Shown here one piece after another: positions 25,273-33,009 of a stretch of DNA of 34,754 nucleotides. The translations under genes were made by a program, and so were the position numbers. A model generated the notes under the pieces. That model searched no databases. It was not told the DNA's origin and was given only the letters and a program-made list of their open reading frames with translations. Positions within the stretch are counted from its first letter, which is position 1. Each line of letters opens with the position of its first letter. The stretch is from Desulfuromonadales bacterium (GTDB lineage: Bacteria > Desulfobacterota > Desulfuromonadia > Desulfuromonadales > JAAXQG01). Location of the stretch: the NCBI GenBank assembly GCA_012974445.1, contig JAAXQG010000107.1, positions 1 through 34,754 on the forward strand, in the 5' to 3' direction.

Positions 25273-25692
25273 GCGGGACTTGAGTCTTGGGCGATGCCAT
25301 AACGGACGTTCTCGTTGTCGCAAAGTTCACTCAGGCACCCGGCTGCCCATAGAAAAAGTGGGGGCAGATCAGCTTCGGCACTGAGTCGTTCGCAGAAACG
25401 GCAGTCCGCAGGCATGGTAGGCCTCCTGCACCTCTCGGCAGCTCTCCCCCATCATTTGACCGCCTTCATCCAGGTACACCGACCCGTACGGAGGGGCTGC
25501 CGCGCCCCCGAGCCGGTTGATGAATAGTCCGGTATGCGAGGTTTCCAGCTCTGTCAGGGGAGGGATCTCAAGCTCTTCGGGCAGCGGCCATGCGGCTTGA
25601 AGGGCCAGAGTGGGCAGCTCCGAGCAGAGCCGGGCATCGGGGTATGAAAAGAGGCGGCACAGAAGGGCGAAACGGGCGCTGCGCTGGACCAT
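25269..25692 (-). pseudogene. Decayed TorD/NarJ/DmsD-family chaperone
   Basis: The intact frame runs from ATG 25692 to a stop at 25369 (107 residues), about half the family length. The first 95 residues are clearly a TorD-type chaperone: RFALLCRLFSYPDARLC at the N-terminus and, at about 50-90, ELETSHTGLFINRLGGAAAPPYGSVYLDEGG followed by EVQEAYHACGL. After that the frame goes wrong (PFLRTTQCRS stop). Another frame then reads a TorD-like C-terminus (FCERLSAEADLPPLFLWAAGCLSELC) to a stop at 25269-25271. The middle region, with the usual DHLAVELEF motif, is missing. So the gene has an internal deletion that also shifts the frame. Such chaperones mature molybdenum enzymes; no partner oxidoreductase lies in the window. 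GAGGAG 8 bases before the start and a good promoter remain. Confidence 0.75.
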
Positions 25693-25725
25693 GAGTTTGC
25701 TCCTCGAAAGAATTGATAAAAACCC

Positions 25726-25754
25726 ATTATATGGATATGTGCATTTGATAGCAA
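25726..25754 (-). promoter_or_regulatory. Predicted promoter of the torD remnant
   Basis: On the minus strand TTGCTA (25754-25749) is followed after 17 bases by a perfect TATAAT (25731-25726). The predicted start lies about 30 bases before the ATG at 25692. It is isolated from the upstream lactate operon by the terminator at 25761-25809. Confidence 0.6.
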
Positions 25755-25760
25755 TGTATT

Positions 25761-25809
25761 CATAAAAAAGACCCCGAAGGCCACACTGGGCTCCGGGGTC
25801 TTTTTTATG
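25761..25809 (-). terminator. Strong bidirectional terminator after glcF
   Basis: CATAAAAAAGACCCCG (25761-25776) and CGGGGTCTTTTTTATG (25794-25809) are perfect 16-base complements with T-runs on both strands. It starts 22 bases after the glcF stop on the minus strand and separates the lactate operon from the torD remnant. Confidence 0.95.
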
Positions 25810-25831
25810 AAACGAGAATCAGGTGCGGCTT

Positions 25832-27091
25832 CTACGCGGGCAGGCGATTTGCGATGAGCTCCATCAGATGGATGACGCCGGTTTTAAGCCCCGCATGGTT
25901 GATGCTGTCCTGAAGCTGCATCATGCAGCCGGGGCAGGCCGTTGCGACAAGTTCGGCGGCGCTGGATTCGATCCCTGCAGCTTTGATGCTTCCGATCCCC
26001 TGGCTCATGCCGTAGTGATAGGCCGAGAAGGTTCCTCCCAGACCGCAGCAGCGATCCGCCCCTTCCATCTCGACAAACTCGATGCCGGGGATCGCTCGAA
26101 GCAGAGCTCTAGGCTCGCGAGTGATTCCCTGTCCCCGAAGGTGGCAGGGGTCGTGATAGGTGACTCGGATATTATCGTCTCCCTGGGGCAGCTGTTTCAA
26201 TTGCTCGACCAGACCGGCCTGTTCCAGAAAAAGGTGGACGTCCATGACCTTGGCGGCAAAGTCGTCGTGGTCCTGCGAGAGGCCCCGGTAGTGTTTGGCC
26301 AGAGCATGGGTGCAGCTGGCACAGGAGGTGAGAATGTAGTCGGGCTGCTTTTCGGAGAAGGCCGCCAGATTACGGTCGGCCAGCACACGAGCCGTATCGC
26401 CATCCCCACTGGAGAGCGCGGGCAGACCGCAGCAGTTCTGGGCTTTGGGCAGAATGATATTCAGTCCCATGAAGCGCAGCACCCGCAAGGTGGCCTCGCC
26501 GATCTGTGGATAGGCGTGATTGATCATGCAGCCGACGAAAAAGGCGACGGTGGGCTGCCCTTCTTTGCCGGGGATGAACTCCGGTTGCCCCTCTAGAAAG
26601 GTCGCGGAGGCCAGCTCGGGCAGGGAGCGGTCCTTGGCGATGTAGGGTACGGGGAAACGAAGGCGCAGACCGCTGTTGCCAGCAACCTTGCGAAAGAGCA
26701 GTCCCGTAAGACGATGCCCCGTCTTGCCCAGCACCCGGACGGCACCGGGGTTTTTAAGGGCCACCGAGATCATTTTCCCCAGGGGGCTCAGTCCCCGTTC
26801 TTTGGAGATAGTGCGTCTTGTGGCCATGACGATCTCGTCGGTGGGGACTAGGTTGGGGCACTTGTTGACGCAGCTACCGCAGAGCAGGCATTTGGACATG
26901 TCCTCCACCAAGCGCTTGTCCAGCGTTATCTCTCCTTCAAGCAGGGCCTGGGCCAGGGCGATCTTGCCGCGGGCCACTGCTGACTCGCGCTTCTGCTGTC
27001 CGAATACCGGGCAATGGGCGCGGCAGCTGCCGCACTTGACGCACTGCTCTATCTGTTCCTGAAAATCCTTCAGCTTCTTGTGACCGCTCAT
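25832..27091 (-). CDS. glcF: Iron-sulfur subunit of a glycolate/D-lactate-type oxidase (GlcF-like)
   Basis: 419 residues. N-terminal 2x[4Fe-4S] ferredoxin domain: Cys17/20/23/27 and Cys68/71/74/78. Two cysteine-rich (CCG) domains follow. The first has FVGCMINHAYP, QNCCGLPA and SCASC; the second has DPCHLRG, RCCGLGGTFS and CPGC. This matches GlcF and related subunits (LldE/HdrD-like) that pass electrons from the flavin subunit toward quinone. It lies 30 bases after glcD on the minus strand and precedes a strong terminator, so it is the last gene of larA-glcD-glcF. The family call is firm; lactate as substrate is inferred from larA and not from this protein itself. Confidence 0.92.
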   Translation of the reverse strand: MSGHKKLKDFQEQIEQCVKCGSCRAHCPVFGQQKRESAVARGKIALAQALLEGEITLDKRLVEDMSKCLLCGSCVNKCPNLVPTDEIVMATRRTISKERGLSPLGKMISVALKNPGAVRVLGKTGHRLTGLLFRKVAGNSGLRLRFPVPYIAKDRSLPELASATFLEGQPEFIPGKEGQPTVAFFVGCMINHAYPQIGEATLRVLRFMGLNIILPKAQNCCGLPALSSGDGDTARVLADRNLAAFSEKQPDYILTSCASCTHALAKHYRGLSQDHDDFAAKVMDVHLFLEQAGLVEQLKQLPQGDDNIRVTYHDPCHLRGQGITREPRALLRAIPGIEFVEMEGADRCCGLGGTFSAYHYGMSQGIGSIKAAGIESSAAELVATACPGCMMQLQDSINHAGLKTGVIHLMELIANRLPA

Positions 27092-27121
27092 GGTGTTTGT
27101 AACGCTTTCAAAAAAAAGGGA

Positions 27122-28507
27122 TCACTGGTCTTCCAGGAAGACCTTCCCCGGATTGAGAATATTGTTAGGATCCAGCGCACGCTTGATGGTCTTCATGTAG
27201 GTGACCGCGATGGGGTCGAGCTCCATGGGGATGTAGGGGGCCTTGGTGATGCCGATGCCATGCTCACCGCTCATGGTGCCGCCAAGTTTCAGGGTCTCGG
27301 CGAAAATTTCCTCAATGGCCCTGTGAGCCCGATCGTGCTCACCGGGGGTCTTGAGGTCAACCATGACGTTGACATGGATGTTGCCGTCTCCAGCGTGGCC
27401 GAAGTTGACGATAGGTACGGCATGTTTAGCGGAGATCCCCTCGATGGCTCGAATCATGTCCGGCACCTTGCTTCGGGGCACGCAGATATCTTCGTTGAAT
27501 TTGTCGGGGTTGACCTTGCGCAGGCTGGCCGAGACGCTGCGGCGCACCTGCCAGAGAGCTTCGCTTTCAGCCTGGGTCTCGGCTACCTGGGTGGAAATAA
27601 CCCCCAGAGGAGCGATGATCTCCAGGATGCGCTTCGCCTGTCGGTTGATGAGGTCCTGATCGCCGTCCACTTCGATGATCAGCACCGCGCGGGTCGACTC
27701 GGGAAGGTCCAGGCTGGTGGCCTTGCGCACGCAGTCGATGGTGGTGGCATCCATGAATTCGAGGGTGGTGGGAATGATCTTGCCCCGGATAATACTGGAG
27801 ACCGCCTGAGCCGCACCGTCGATGGAATCGAACTGGACCAGCATGGTCTTCTTGGCTTCTGGCAGGGGGATGAGTTTGACGATGATCTTGGTGATAATGC
27901 CCAAAGTTCCTTCGCTGCCCACCATGAGTTTGGTCAGGTCGTAGCCGACGACTCCCTTCATGGTTTCGCCACCGGTGCGGATGATGTCGCCCTGGGGGGT
28001 GACAATTTCCAGCCCCAGAATGTAGTCCTTGGTGACGCCGTATTTGACGCAGCGCGGTCCCCCGGCGCATTCGGCCACGTTACCGCCCATGGTACTGAAC
28101 TTGAGCGACGCAGGGTCCGGGGGGTAGAAGAGGCCGACCTTCTCTACTGCCAGCTGAAACTGCTCGGTGACCAGCCCGGGTTCGACCTCCGCGATGAGGT
28201 TTTCTTCGTCGATGCGCAGGATGCGGTCGAGGCGGGTCATAACCAGCACGATTCCCCCTTTGGTGGGGAGACTGCCGCCGGTGAAGCCGCTGCCTGCCCC
28301 TCGGGGGAAGACAGGAATTTTCTCGGCGTTGGCCATCTTCATGATCAGGCTGACCTCGCGGGGAGAGCCGGGGTGCACTACCACGTCAGGAAGAAAGCGC
28401 TGCTGGGTAGCGTCGTAGGAATAGCAGATCCGGTCGGCCTGCTCGGTGGAGACATTCTCCTTGCCGACGGTCTCTTGAAGTATGCGAACAATGCGGGAGT
28501 CCAGCAT
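27122..28507 (-). CDS. glcD: FAD-linked 2-hydroxyacid (probably D-lactate or glycolate) dehydrogenase, GlcD-like
   Basis: 461 residues, typical of the GlcD/D-lactate dehydrogenase (VAO/PCMH flavoprotein) family. The FAD-binding domain has VVVHPGSPREVS (42-53) and FPRGAGSGFTGGSLPTKGG (67-85), then PPDPASLKFSTMGGNVAECAGGPRCVKYG. The C-terminal cap has NFGHAGDGNIHVNV and the SGEHGIG motif with catalytic histidines, and the end NPGKVFLED is typical. AAGGA lies about 8 bases before the ATG. It comes 50 bases after larA and 30 before glcF on the minus strand, forming a flavin plus iron-sulfur enzyme pair. The neighbouring racemase argues for lactate over glycolate. The electron acceptor is likely menaquinone, by inference. 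Confidence 0.92.
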   Translation of the reverse strand: MLDSRIVRILQETVGKENVSTEQADRICYSYDATQQRFLPDVVVHPGSPREVSLIMKMANAEKIPVFPRGAGSGFTGGSLPTKGGIVLVMTRLDRILRIDEENLIAEVEPGLVTEQFQLAVEKVGLFYPPDPASLKFSTMGGNVAECAGGPRCVKYGVTKDYILGLEIVTPQGDIIRTGGETMKGVVGYDLTKLMVGSEGTLGIITKIIVKLIPLPEAKKTMLVQFDSIDGAAQAVSSIIRGKIIPTTLEFMDATTIDCVRKATSLDLPESTRAVLIIEVDGDQDLINRQAKRILEIIAPLGVISTQVAETQAESEALWQVRRSVSASLRKVNPDKFNEDICVPRSKVPDMIRAIEGISAKHAVPIVNFGHAGDGNIHVNVMVDLKTPGEHDRAHRAIEEIFAETLKLGGTMSGEHGIGITKAPYIPMELDPIAVTYMKTIKRALDPNNILNPGKVFLEDQ

Positions 28508-28557
28508 GAATCAATCCTTTATAGTGTAGGGAGAAGGTCTTTTTGAATTGGATCGGG

Positions 28558-29835
28558 TCAGTTCTTTAGTCCAGGCAGAACGCTTCCGCCATCGGGGATA
28601 ATAAGTCGAACGGGATTTTGAGGCAACCGATCATCTGCCATCGCCAGGGCTTCTTTGAGGTCAAGGGCCTTGCGCATCCCCATGGCCTCGGTCTGCTGGC
28701 GGGACAGTTCGCTGATCAGGATCAGGTCAAAGCGAAGTGCCTTGTCCAGGGTTGCGTAGGCTGTCTGCCCGTTGATCTCATAGTCTTGCCGCAGCGCTGC
28801 TTCAAAGGTTTCCAGGTCCCTGTGGCGAAACCAGTCGATGAAGGTGGCGTTACCGAAGCCGTCGGGGCAGGCTGCCAGCAGAATCAGGGTGCCTCCCGGC
28901 TTGAGGGCGCGCACGCCGTAGTCCAGAGCTTTGTGGGCCTGGATGAAGTTGATGTCCTTGGGGTGACCGCCGCAGGAGACAAGGGCCAGATCAGCCGGAG
29001 CCTCCAGGGGCGCGGCGTAGAGGGTTCGAATCTGATCGCAGGCCGCAAGATGGGCTGCTTCCAGCTCGCCACAGTAGACCCCCAGAATCCCCTTGGAGGG
29101 GGAAAGCACGGTGTTAAGCAGAAAGTCAGGCTGAAGCATGCGGGCGGCGGCCAGCAGATTTTCATGGACGGGGTTGCCCTCAAGCACGCCAGCGGTGGCC
29201 AGGGGATGCTTCCCCCCCTGCTCGGGCGGATTGAAAACGCTGAAATGGGTGTCCATGCAGGTCTGTCTGCCAGCAATACCAGGTATCAGCCCTTTTCGCC
29301 CCCCGCCAAAACCGGCAAAATAATGAAAGCCCGCCGTTCCGGTGACGATGAGGCGGTCGGCCTCCAGGGCGCGGCGATTGATGAGCACATCAATCCCCGC
29401 AGGGGTGGTTCCCAAGTGGCGAAGCTCCTTCGGATCATCACAGTCGTGGTCGGTGACCCGGATGCGTCCGTACAGGGGCCCCAGAATTCGCTGGTGCTCC
29501 TGATCGCTTTGCTTGCGGTGAATTCCCAGCGCGATGAGAATTTCCATGTCCTCATCTCGGATGCCTGCCCGGCTCAGCCGCTGCACGATCCGGGGGAGAT
29601 AGAGTTCGCTGGCGGTGTAGCGAGTGATATCCGAGGTGACAATCAGAACCTTCTCCCCGGGGCGAACGATCTGCTCCAGAGCAGGAGTTCCCAGGGGAGC
29701 GTCCAGAGCACGGTCGATGAGTGTCTCGGAGGCCTCGGGAGGGGGGCCCAGCTCGGGGCGCAACACCCGTGCCCCGTTGCAGGAGAGCTCAAGGCACTGC
29801 TGCGCGTATTTGAGGGAAATATGATTGCGGCGCAT
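28558..29835 (-). CDS. larA: LarA-family nickel-dependent lactate (2-hydroxyacid) racemase
   Basis: 425 residues from the ATG at 29835, the usual LarA length; an open extension upstream to 29970 crosses the promoter region and is rejected. Residues matching the Lactiplantibacillus LarA active site are present: Asp69 and Arg72 in SDITR, His106 in GIHRK, His171 in GFHYFAGFGGGRKG, Lys181 (cofactor-attaching lysine), His197 in DTHFSVF and Lys293 in CGGHPKD. LarA uses the nickel-pincer nucleotide cofactor made by LarB, LarC and LarE, which are not in the window. It is the first gene of the operon with glcD and glcF, so it probably converts one lactate isomer to the one oxidised by GlcD/GlcF. LarA homologues on other 2-hydroxyacids exist, so substrate is not certain. 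Confidence 0.9.
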   Translation of the reverse strand: MRRNHISLKYAQQCLELSCNGARVLRPELGPPPEASETLIDRALDAPLGTPALEQIVRPGEKVLIVTSDITRYTASELYLPRIVQRLSRAGIRDEDMEILIALGIHRKQSDQEHQRILGPLYGRIRVTDHDCDDPKELRHLGTTPAGIDVLINRRALEADRLIVTGTAGFHYFAGFGGGRKGLIPGIAGRQTCMDTHFSVFNPPEQGGKHPLATAGVLEGNPVHENLLAAARMLQPDFLLNTVLSPSKGILGVYCGELEAAHLAACDQIRTLYAAPLEAPADLALVSCGGHPKDINFIQAHKALDYGVRALKPGGTLILLAACPDGFGNATFIDWFRHRDLETFEAALRQDYEINGQTAYATLDKALRFDLILISELSRQQTEAMGMRKALDLKEALAMADDRLPQNPVRLIIPDGGSVLPGLKN

Positions 29836-29922
29836 AGCTGACTCTTTCGGTCTGGATTTGTTCAATACTACCGTCTCGGGGCTCGGGGGCGCAAGACATC
29901 TTTTGTCCTCCATGATCCCGCA

Positions 29923-29952
29923 ATCATAAGAGAATCCCCCCCTCGGGGACAA
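29923..29952 (-). promoter_or_regulatory. Possible larA promoter
   Basis: On the minus strand TTGTCC (29952-29947) is followed after 18 bases by TATGAT (29928-29923). The leader to the larA start would be about 80 bases. A second weaker candidate (TTGCGC, 18 bases, TAGTAT) lies closer to the gene. Its -35 abuts the palindrome at 29953-29967. Confidence 0.4.
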
Positions 29953-29967
29953 GGAGTCATTGACTCC
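29953..29967 (+). promoter_or_regulatory. Perfect palindrome in the larA/radA divergent promoter region
   Basis: GGAGTCATTGACTCC is a perfect 7+1+7 dyad. It overlaps the -35 element of the radA promoter and touches the -35 of the possible larA promoter, so one bound regulator could affect both directions. Confidence 0.5.
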
Positions 29968-29988
29968 CATCCGGGCTGTGCCTAATAT
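29960..29988 (+). promoter_or_regulatory. Predicted radA promoter
   Basis: TTGACT (29960-29965) and TAATAT (29983-29988) are separated by 17 bases, close to the sigma70 consensus. Transcription would start near 29995. This rules out in-frame start codons at 29960 and 29987 for radA and leaves 30017 or 30029. Confidence 0.65.
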
Positions 29989-30016
29989 GGCCGAGAATAT
30001 TTATTCATTTCTCTTT

Positions 30017-31381
30017 ATGGGGCGCGCATTGAAAGTCAAAACAACTTACCTCTGCCAGGAATGTGGATACCGCAGCCCCAAGTGGATGGGGCGCTGTCCC
30101 GATTGCCAGCAGTGGAGCTGTTTTGCCGAAGAGGCCATACAGGCACCGGTGAAGGGAAAATCAGCTCCGGCTACCCTGGAGGTGCCAGTGCGGCTTTCAG
30201 AGGTTTGCGCTCGGGAAGAGGACCGGGAGAGCTGTGGCATTTCCGAGCTCGATCGGGTCTTCGGTGGCGGGGTCGTTCCCGGCTCCTTCTCCCTGCTGGG
30301 GGGGGATCCCGGCATCGGCAAATCGACCCTGCTGCTTCAGGCCATGGCCAACCTCTCTGCTGCGGGGCCCGCTCTTTATGTGACGGCTGAAGAGTCTGCC
30401 CATCAGGTGAAGCTGCGCGGAGAGCGTCTGAAGGTTGTTGCGCCTGATCTCTATCTGCTCTCCGAAACCAATCTGGAGGCGGTGATGGAGCAGGTACGGC
30501 AGCTCAAGCCCCGCTTTCTGGCCATCGATTCGATTCAGACGGTGTCCACCTCCAGTCTTGAGTCGGCTCCCGGCAGCGTCAGTCAGGTTCGCGAATGCGC
30601 CGCCAGGCTCATGCGCCAGGCCAAGGGGGAGGGGCTGAGCACCTTTCTGGTGGGGCATGTGACCAAGGACGGAGCCATCGCCGGTCCCCGGGTGTTGGAG
30701 CACATGGTCGATACCGTCCTTTATTTCGAGGGGGACAGCGGCAATCCCTACCGGATACTTCGTGCGGTGAAAAACCGCTTTGGTTCCACCAACGAGATCG
30801 GGGTGTTCGAGATGAAAGAGGGGGGGCTGGCTGAAGTTCCCAACCCGTCGGAACTCTTTCTGGCCGAGCGACCCAGAGGCGTCTCAGGTAGCGTGGTGAT
30901 CCCCGCCCTGGAAGGGAGTCGCCCGATCCTGGTGGAGCTTCAGTCCCTGGTGAGTACCAGCTCTTATGGAACCCCTCAGCGCACCAGTCTGGGGATCGAC
31001 CGGGGGCGAATTACGCTGCTCCTGGCCATTCTTGAAAAGAGGGTCGGACTCTCCCTGCTGGATCAGGATGTTTTTCTCAACGTCGCCGGGGGGGTAACTC
31101 TGGATGAGCCGGCAGTGGATCTGGGCATTGCCGCTGCGCTGGCCTCGAGTCTTATGGATCGCCCGGTGCCCGAGCGCACTCTGGTCTTCGGAGAGGTCGG
31201 TCTGGCCGGCGAGGTACGGGCCATCAATCGTCCGGAACTGCGGGTAGGCGAAGCAGCCCGTCTCGGTTTTGACCGATGTTTTTTGCCCCTGGGCAACATG
31301 AAGAATCTGGAGGTCCCCAAGGGACTTCAACTCTTTGCAGTTAAGAATGTCGGCGAGATGCTCGAAAATCTTTTCGACTGA
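30017..31381 (+). CDS. radA: DNA repair protein RadA (Sms)
   Basis: 454 residues from ATG 30017. RadA is a RecA-like branch-migration ATPase/helicase in homologous recombination. N-terminal zinc finger Cys13, Cys16, Cys27 and Cys30 ([18 protein letters not shown]); Walker [11 protein letters not shown] at about 95-104; the diagnostic [13 protein letters not shown]; and a C-terminal Lon-protease-like domain ([29 protein letters not shown]). The predicted promoter excludes earlier in-frame starts. A TTG at 30029 (protein 4 residues shorter, after a GGGG) is an equally possible start. It diverges from larA and is followed after 22 bases by moaC. Confidence 0.95.
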   Translation: MGRALKVKTTYLCQECGYRSPKWMGRCPDCQQWSCFAEEAIQAPVKGKSAPATLEVPVRLSEVCAREEDRESCGISELDRVFGGGVVPGSFSLLGGDPGIGKSTLLLQAMANLSAAGPALYVTAEESAHQVKLRGERLKVVAPDLYLLSETNLEAVMEQVRQLKPRFLAIDSIQTVSTSSLESAPGSVSQVRECAARLMRQAKGEGLSTFLVGHVTKDGAIAGPRVLEHMVDTVLYFEGDSGNPYRILRAVKNRFGSTNEIGVFEMKEGGLAEVPNPSELFLAERPRGVSGSVVIPALEGSRPILVELQSLVSTSSYGTPQRTSLGIDRGRITLLLAILEKRVGLSLLDQDVFLNVAGGVTLDEPAVDLGIAAALASSLMDRPVPERTLVFGEVGLAGEVRAINRPELRVGEAARLGFDRCFLPLGNMKNLEVPKGLQLFAVKNVGEMLENLFD

Positions 31382-31403
31382 GATATTTATCGGAGGTTTT
31401 GCC

Positions 31404-31886
31404 ATGGCGGAAGAATTGACACATTTTGACCCGGAAGGTCGGGCGATCATGGTCGACGTGGGAGACAAGTCGGTCAGCGAGCGGATGGCCAGGGCTCTGG
31501 GAGAGGTGCGCATGGCCGAGGAGACGCTGAGCCGCATTCTGGATCACTCCATGAAAAAGGGCGATGTCCTAGGCGTGGCGCGACTGGCAGGAATTATGGC
31601 CGCCAAAAAGACGGCAGAGCTGATTCCCCTCTGTCATCCTCTGCTGCTCACCTCCATTTCCATCGACTTTCGCCCCTACCCAGGCCAGGGGCGTCTTGAG
31701 ATTGAGGCTATGGTCAAGGTAGGCGGTCAGACCGGCGTGGAGATGGAGGCGCTCAGCGCCGTGACCGTGGCGGCTCTGACGGTATACGATATGTGCAAGG
31801 CCATCGACAAGGAGATGGTGATAGGCGAGATTCGCCTAGAAGAAAAGCGTGGCGGCCGAAGTGGTGTCTTTCTCAGAAAGGGGTAG
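31404..31886 (+). CDS. moaC: Cyclic pyranopterin monophosphate synthase MoaC
   Basis: 160 residues, full length. MoaC acts with MoaA in the first step of molybdenum cofactor synthesis. Signatures: [18 protein letters not shown] (about 72-89) with the active-site histidine, and [29 protein letters not shown] (about 110-138) with the catalytic lysine region. CGGAGG 7 bases before the ATG at 31404 fixes the start, although the frame is open further upstream. It is 22 bases after radA, so probably co-transcribed; there is no room for a cofactor riboswitch. The cofactor would be used by enzymes elsewhere in the genome. Confidence 0.96.
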   Translation: MAEELTHFDPEGRAIMVDVGDKSVSERMARALGEVRMAEETLSRILDHSMKKGDVLGVARLAGIMAAKKTAELIPLCHPLLLTSISIDFRPYPGQGRLEIEAMVKVGGQTGVEMEALSAVTVAALTVYDMCKAIDKEMVIGEIRLEEKRGGRSGVFLRKG

Positions 31887-31890
31887 GGTT

Positions 31891-32415
31891 ATGACCGAGG
31901 TTTCAAGTTTTGCTATTCGCAAGACCTTTCTGCTTCCGCTGGGTGTTCTGCTGGTGGAGACGCTTTTTCTCCTCTTGCTTTGTATTGTGCAGGGCGAGAC
32001 TCGTGGGAAGATCGTTATCCTGACCTTGATGCTGCTGCCGGTAACCTTCCTCTTTGTGGAGAGTTTTTTCCGGAGAGTCGAGGTTGGAACCACAGCGATC
32101 CGGGTCCGGAAGTTGTTCCGATCCTGCTCTCTTGATTTTTCCGAAATTGTGGACATGGATACGGTGCTGGTGCGCAAGAGGGCTTTTTTGACCCTCAGTT
32201 CGGAGGACCACTTTATCATCCTCTCCAATGCCTACGCGGACTTCCCCCAAATGCTCCAGCTGCTCATGGAGCGAGTGGGTACCGATGCGGTCACCGAGAC
32301 CACGCGGGAGATGGCCAAGGCGCCCCCGGTCAAGACGTCGGATATCGTTTCCTGCTGGCTGGCAGTGGCGCTGGTGAGCATGATACTTTATATTCAGTTT
32401 GCAGGGCCTTTTTAG
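31891..32415 (+). CDS. Small membrane protein with a PH-like domain, unknown function
   Basis: 174 residues from ATG 31891 (AGGGG and TAGGG just upstream); the frame is open further back but that start would lie inside moaC. Two hydrophobic helices at about 12-33 and 40-60 form a hairpin. A beta-rich soluble segment of about 65-125 (VEVGTTAIRVRKLFRSCSLDFSEIVDMDTVLVRKRAFLTLSS) resembles bacterial PH-like (bPH2/YdbT-type) domains. A last hydrophobic helix ends the protein (about 153-172). It starts 4 bases after moaC and is probably coupled to it. I do not recognise a named family; a membrane-associated PH-like fold is a structural guess. Repeat copy B lies after it. Confidence 0.75.
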   Translation: MTEVSSFAIRKTFLLPLGVLLVETLFLLLLCIVQGETRGKIVILTLMLLPVTFLFVESFFRRVEVGTTAIRVRKLFRSCSLDFSEIVDMDTVLVRKRAFLTLSSEDHFIILSNAYADFPQMLQLLMERVGTDAVTETTREMAKAPPVKTSDIVSCWLAVALVSMILYIQFAGPF

Positions 32416-32465
32416 GAGTTGCCTGGCTTCTCAAGGCACAGGCTGTAGGTTCGGCTCTTCGGCTC

Positions 32466-32568
32466 GTAGTCTTTCCAGGCCTATGGCTATGGGCTTTTTA
32501 ACGAAGCTGAGAACTTGCTCCCTTGTGTGCCTGTTTTAGCTTCCGTCCGAAGAAGTCGATAGACTTCA
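32466..32568 (+). repeat. Dispersed hairpin repeat, copy B (plus orientation)
   Basis: About 103 bp aligning with the reverse complement of 25165-25272. Shared blocks are GGCTATG followed by a GC and T-rich stretch, a TTTTAGCTTC block and an end block that reads GTCGATAGACTTC. The hairpin core is reduced to AGGCCTAT-ggct-ATGGGCTT (32477-32496, with two G-T pairs) followed by TTT, so this copy could also act as a weak terminator for the radA-moaC operon. No protein is encoded. Confidence 0.55.
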
Positions 32569-32594
32569 AGTGTCTTGGAGCTGCCCCATTTTTA

Positions 32595-32623
32595 TTGACT
32601 CATATGGGCTTTTCGATTAGCCT
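32595..32623 (+). promoter_or_regulatory. Possible dksA promoter
   Basis: TTGACT (32595-32600), a 17-base spacer and TAGCCT (32618-32623). The -10 is poor, but spacing and distance to the dksA ATG (30 bases) fit. It lies just after repeat copy B. Confidence 0.35.
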
Positions 32624-32652
32624 CGGGGAAGTCAAATCGAAGGGAGTCTGCC

Positions 32653-33009
32653 ATGGAAAATCACGCAGTTTCAGATATCAGAAATATTCTTCAGAAGCAG
32701 CTTGCCGAGTTGCTTAGGGATGCCGATCGTACCGTCTCGGAGATGACGAGCGAGAAGGTCAATTTCCCTGACCCGACGGACCGTGCCTCCGAGGAGTCGG
32801 ATCGCAGTTTTGAGCTGCGAATCCGCGACCGAGAGCGCAAGCTGATCAACAAGATCAAGGAAGCCATCGAGCGAATCGATGAGGGTGAGTACGGCATTTG
32901 CGAGAGCTGTGAGGAACTCATCGGCGAAGCTCGACTTCGTGCCCGTCCGGTGACCACGCTGTGCATCGATTGTAAGACCGAGCAGGAACGGCTCGAAAAG
33001 ATCGGCTGA
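32653..33009 (+). CDS. dksA: DksA/TraR-family RNA polymerase-binding zinc-finger protein
   Basis: 118 residues. A coiled-coil N-terminal half (residues about 5-75, with ILQKQLAELLRDADRTVSEM and a run of acidic and basic heptads) includes an acidic turn, DPTDRASEESDRSFELRIRDRERKL, that would reach into the secondary channel. A zinc finger follows with Cys83, Cys86, Cys104 and Cys107 (GICESCEELIGEARLRARP, TLCIDC). DksA binds RNA polymerase and, with ppGpp, adjusts promoter choice under starvation. AAGGGAG lies about 8 bases before the ATG. The stop codon overlaps the start of the downstream kinase (TGATG), suggesting coupled translation. Paralogues are common in this group, so it may be one of several. 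Confidence 0.94.
   Translation: MENHAVSDIRNILQKQLAELLRDADRTVSEMTSEKVNFPDPTDRASEESDRSFELRIRDRERKLINKIKEAIERIDEGEYGICESCEELIGEARLRARPVTTLCIDCKTEQERLEKIG

Noticed and set aside
25315-25527. 70-codon plus-strand frame opposite the torD remnant
   Set aside because: The minus strand shows a clear TorD N-terminal domain with promoter and ribosome site; the plus frame has no support.
27014-28546. 510-codon plus-strand frame opposite glcD
   Set aside because: glcD on the minus strand has all flavoprotein motifs; the plus-strand frame has none and crosses the glcF start.
28618-29841. 407-codon plus-strand frame opposite larA
   Set aside because: larA retains all active-site residues on the minus strand; the opposite frame has no motif.
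29836-29970. Upstream extension of larA by 45 codons
   Set aside because: It crosses the predicted larA promoter and the added residues do not resemble LarA; the ATG at 29835 gives the normal length.
31382-31403. Molybdenum cofactor riboswitch ahead of moaC
   Set aside because: Only 22 bases separate radA and moaC, too few for such an RNA.
32523-32717. 64-codon plus-strand frame before dksA
   Set aside because: It covers part of the repeat and the promoter region and overlaps the dksA start in another frame.
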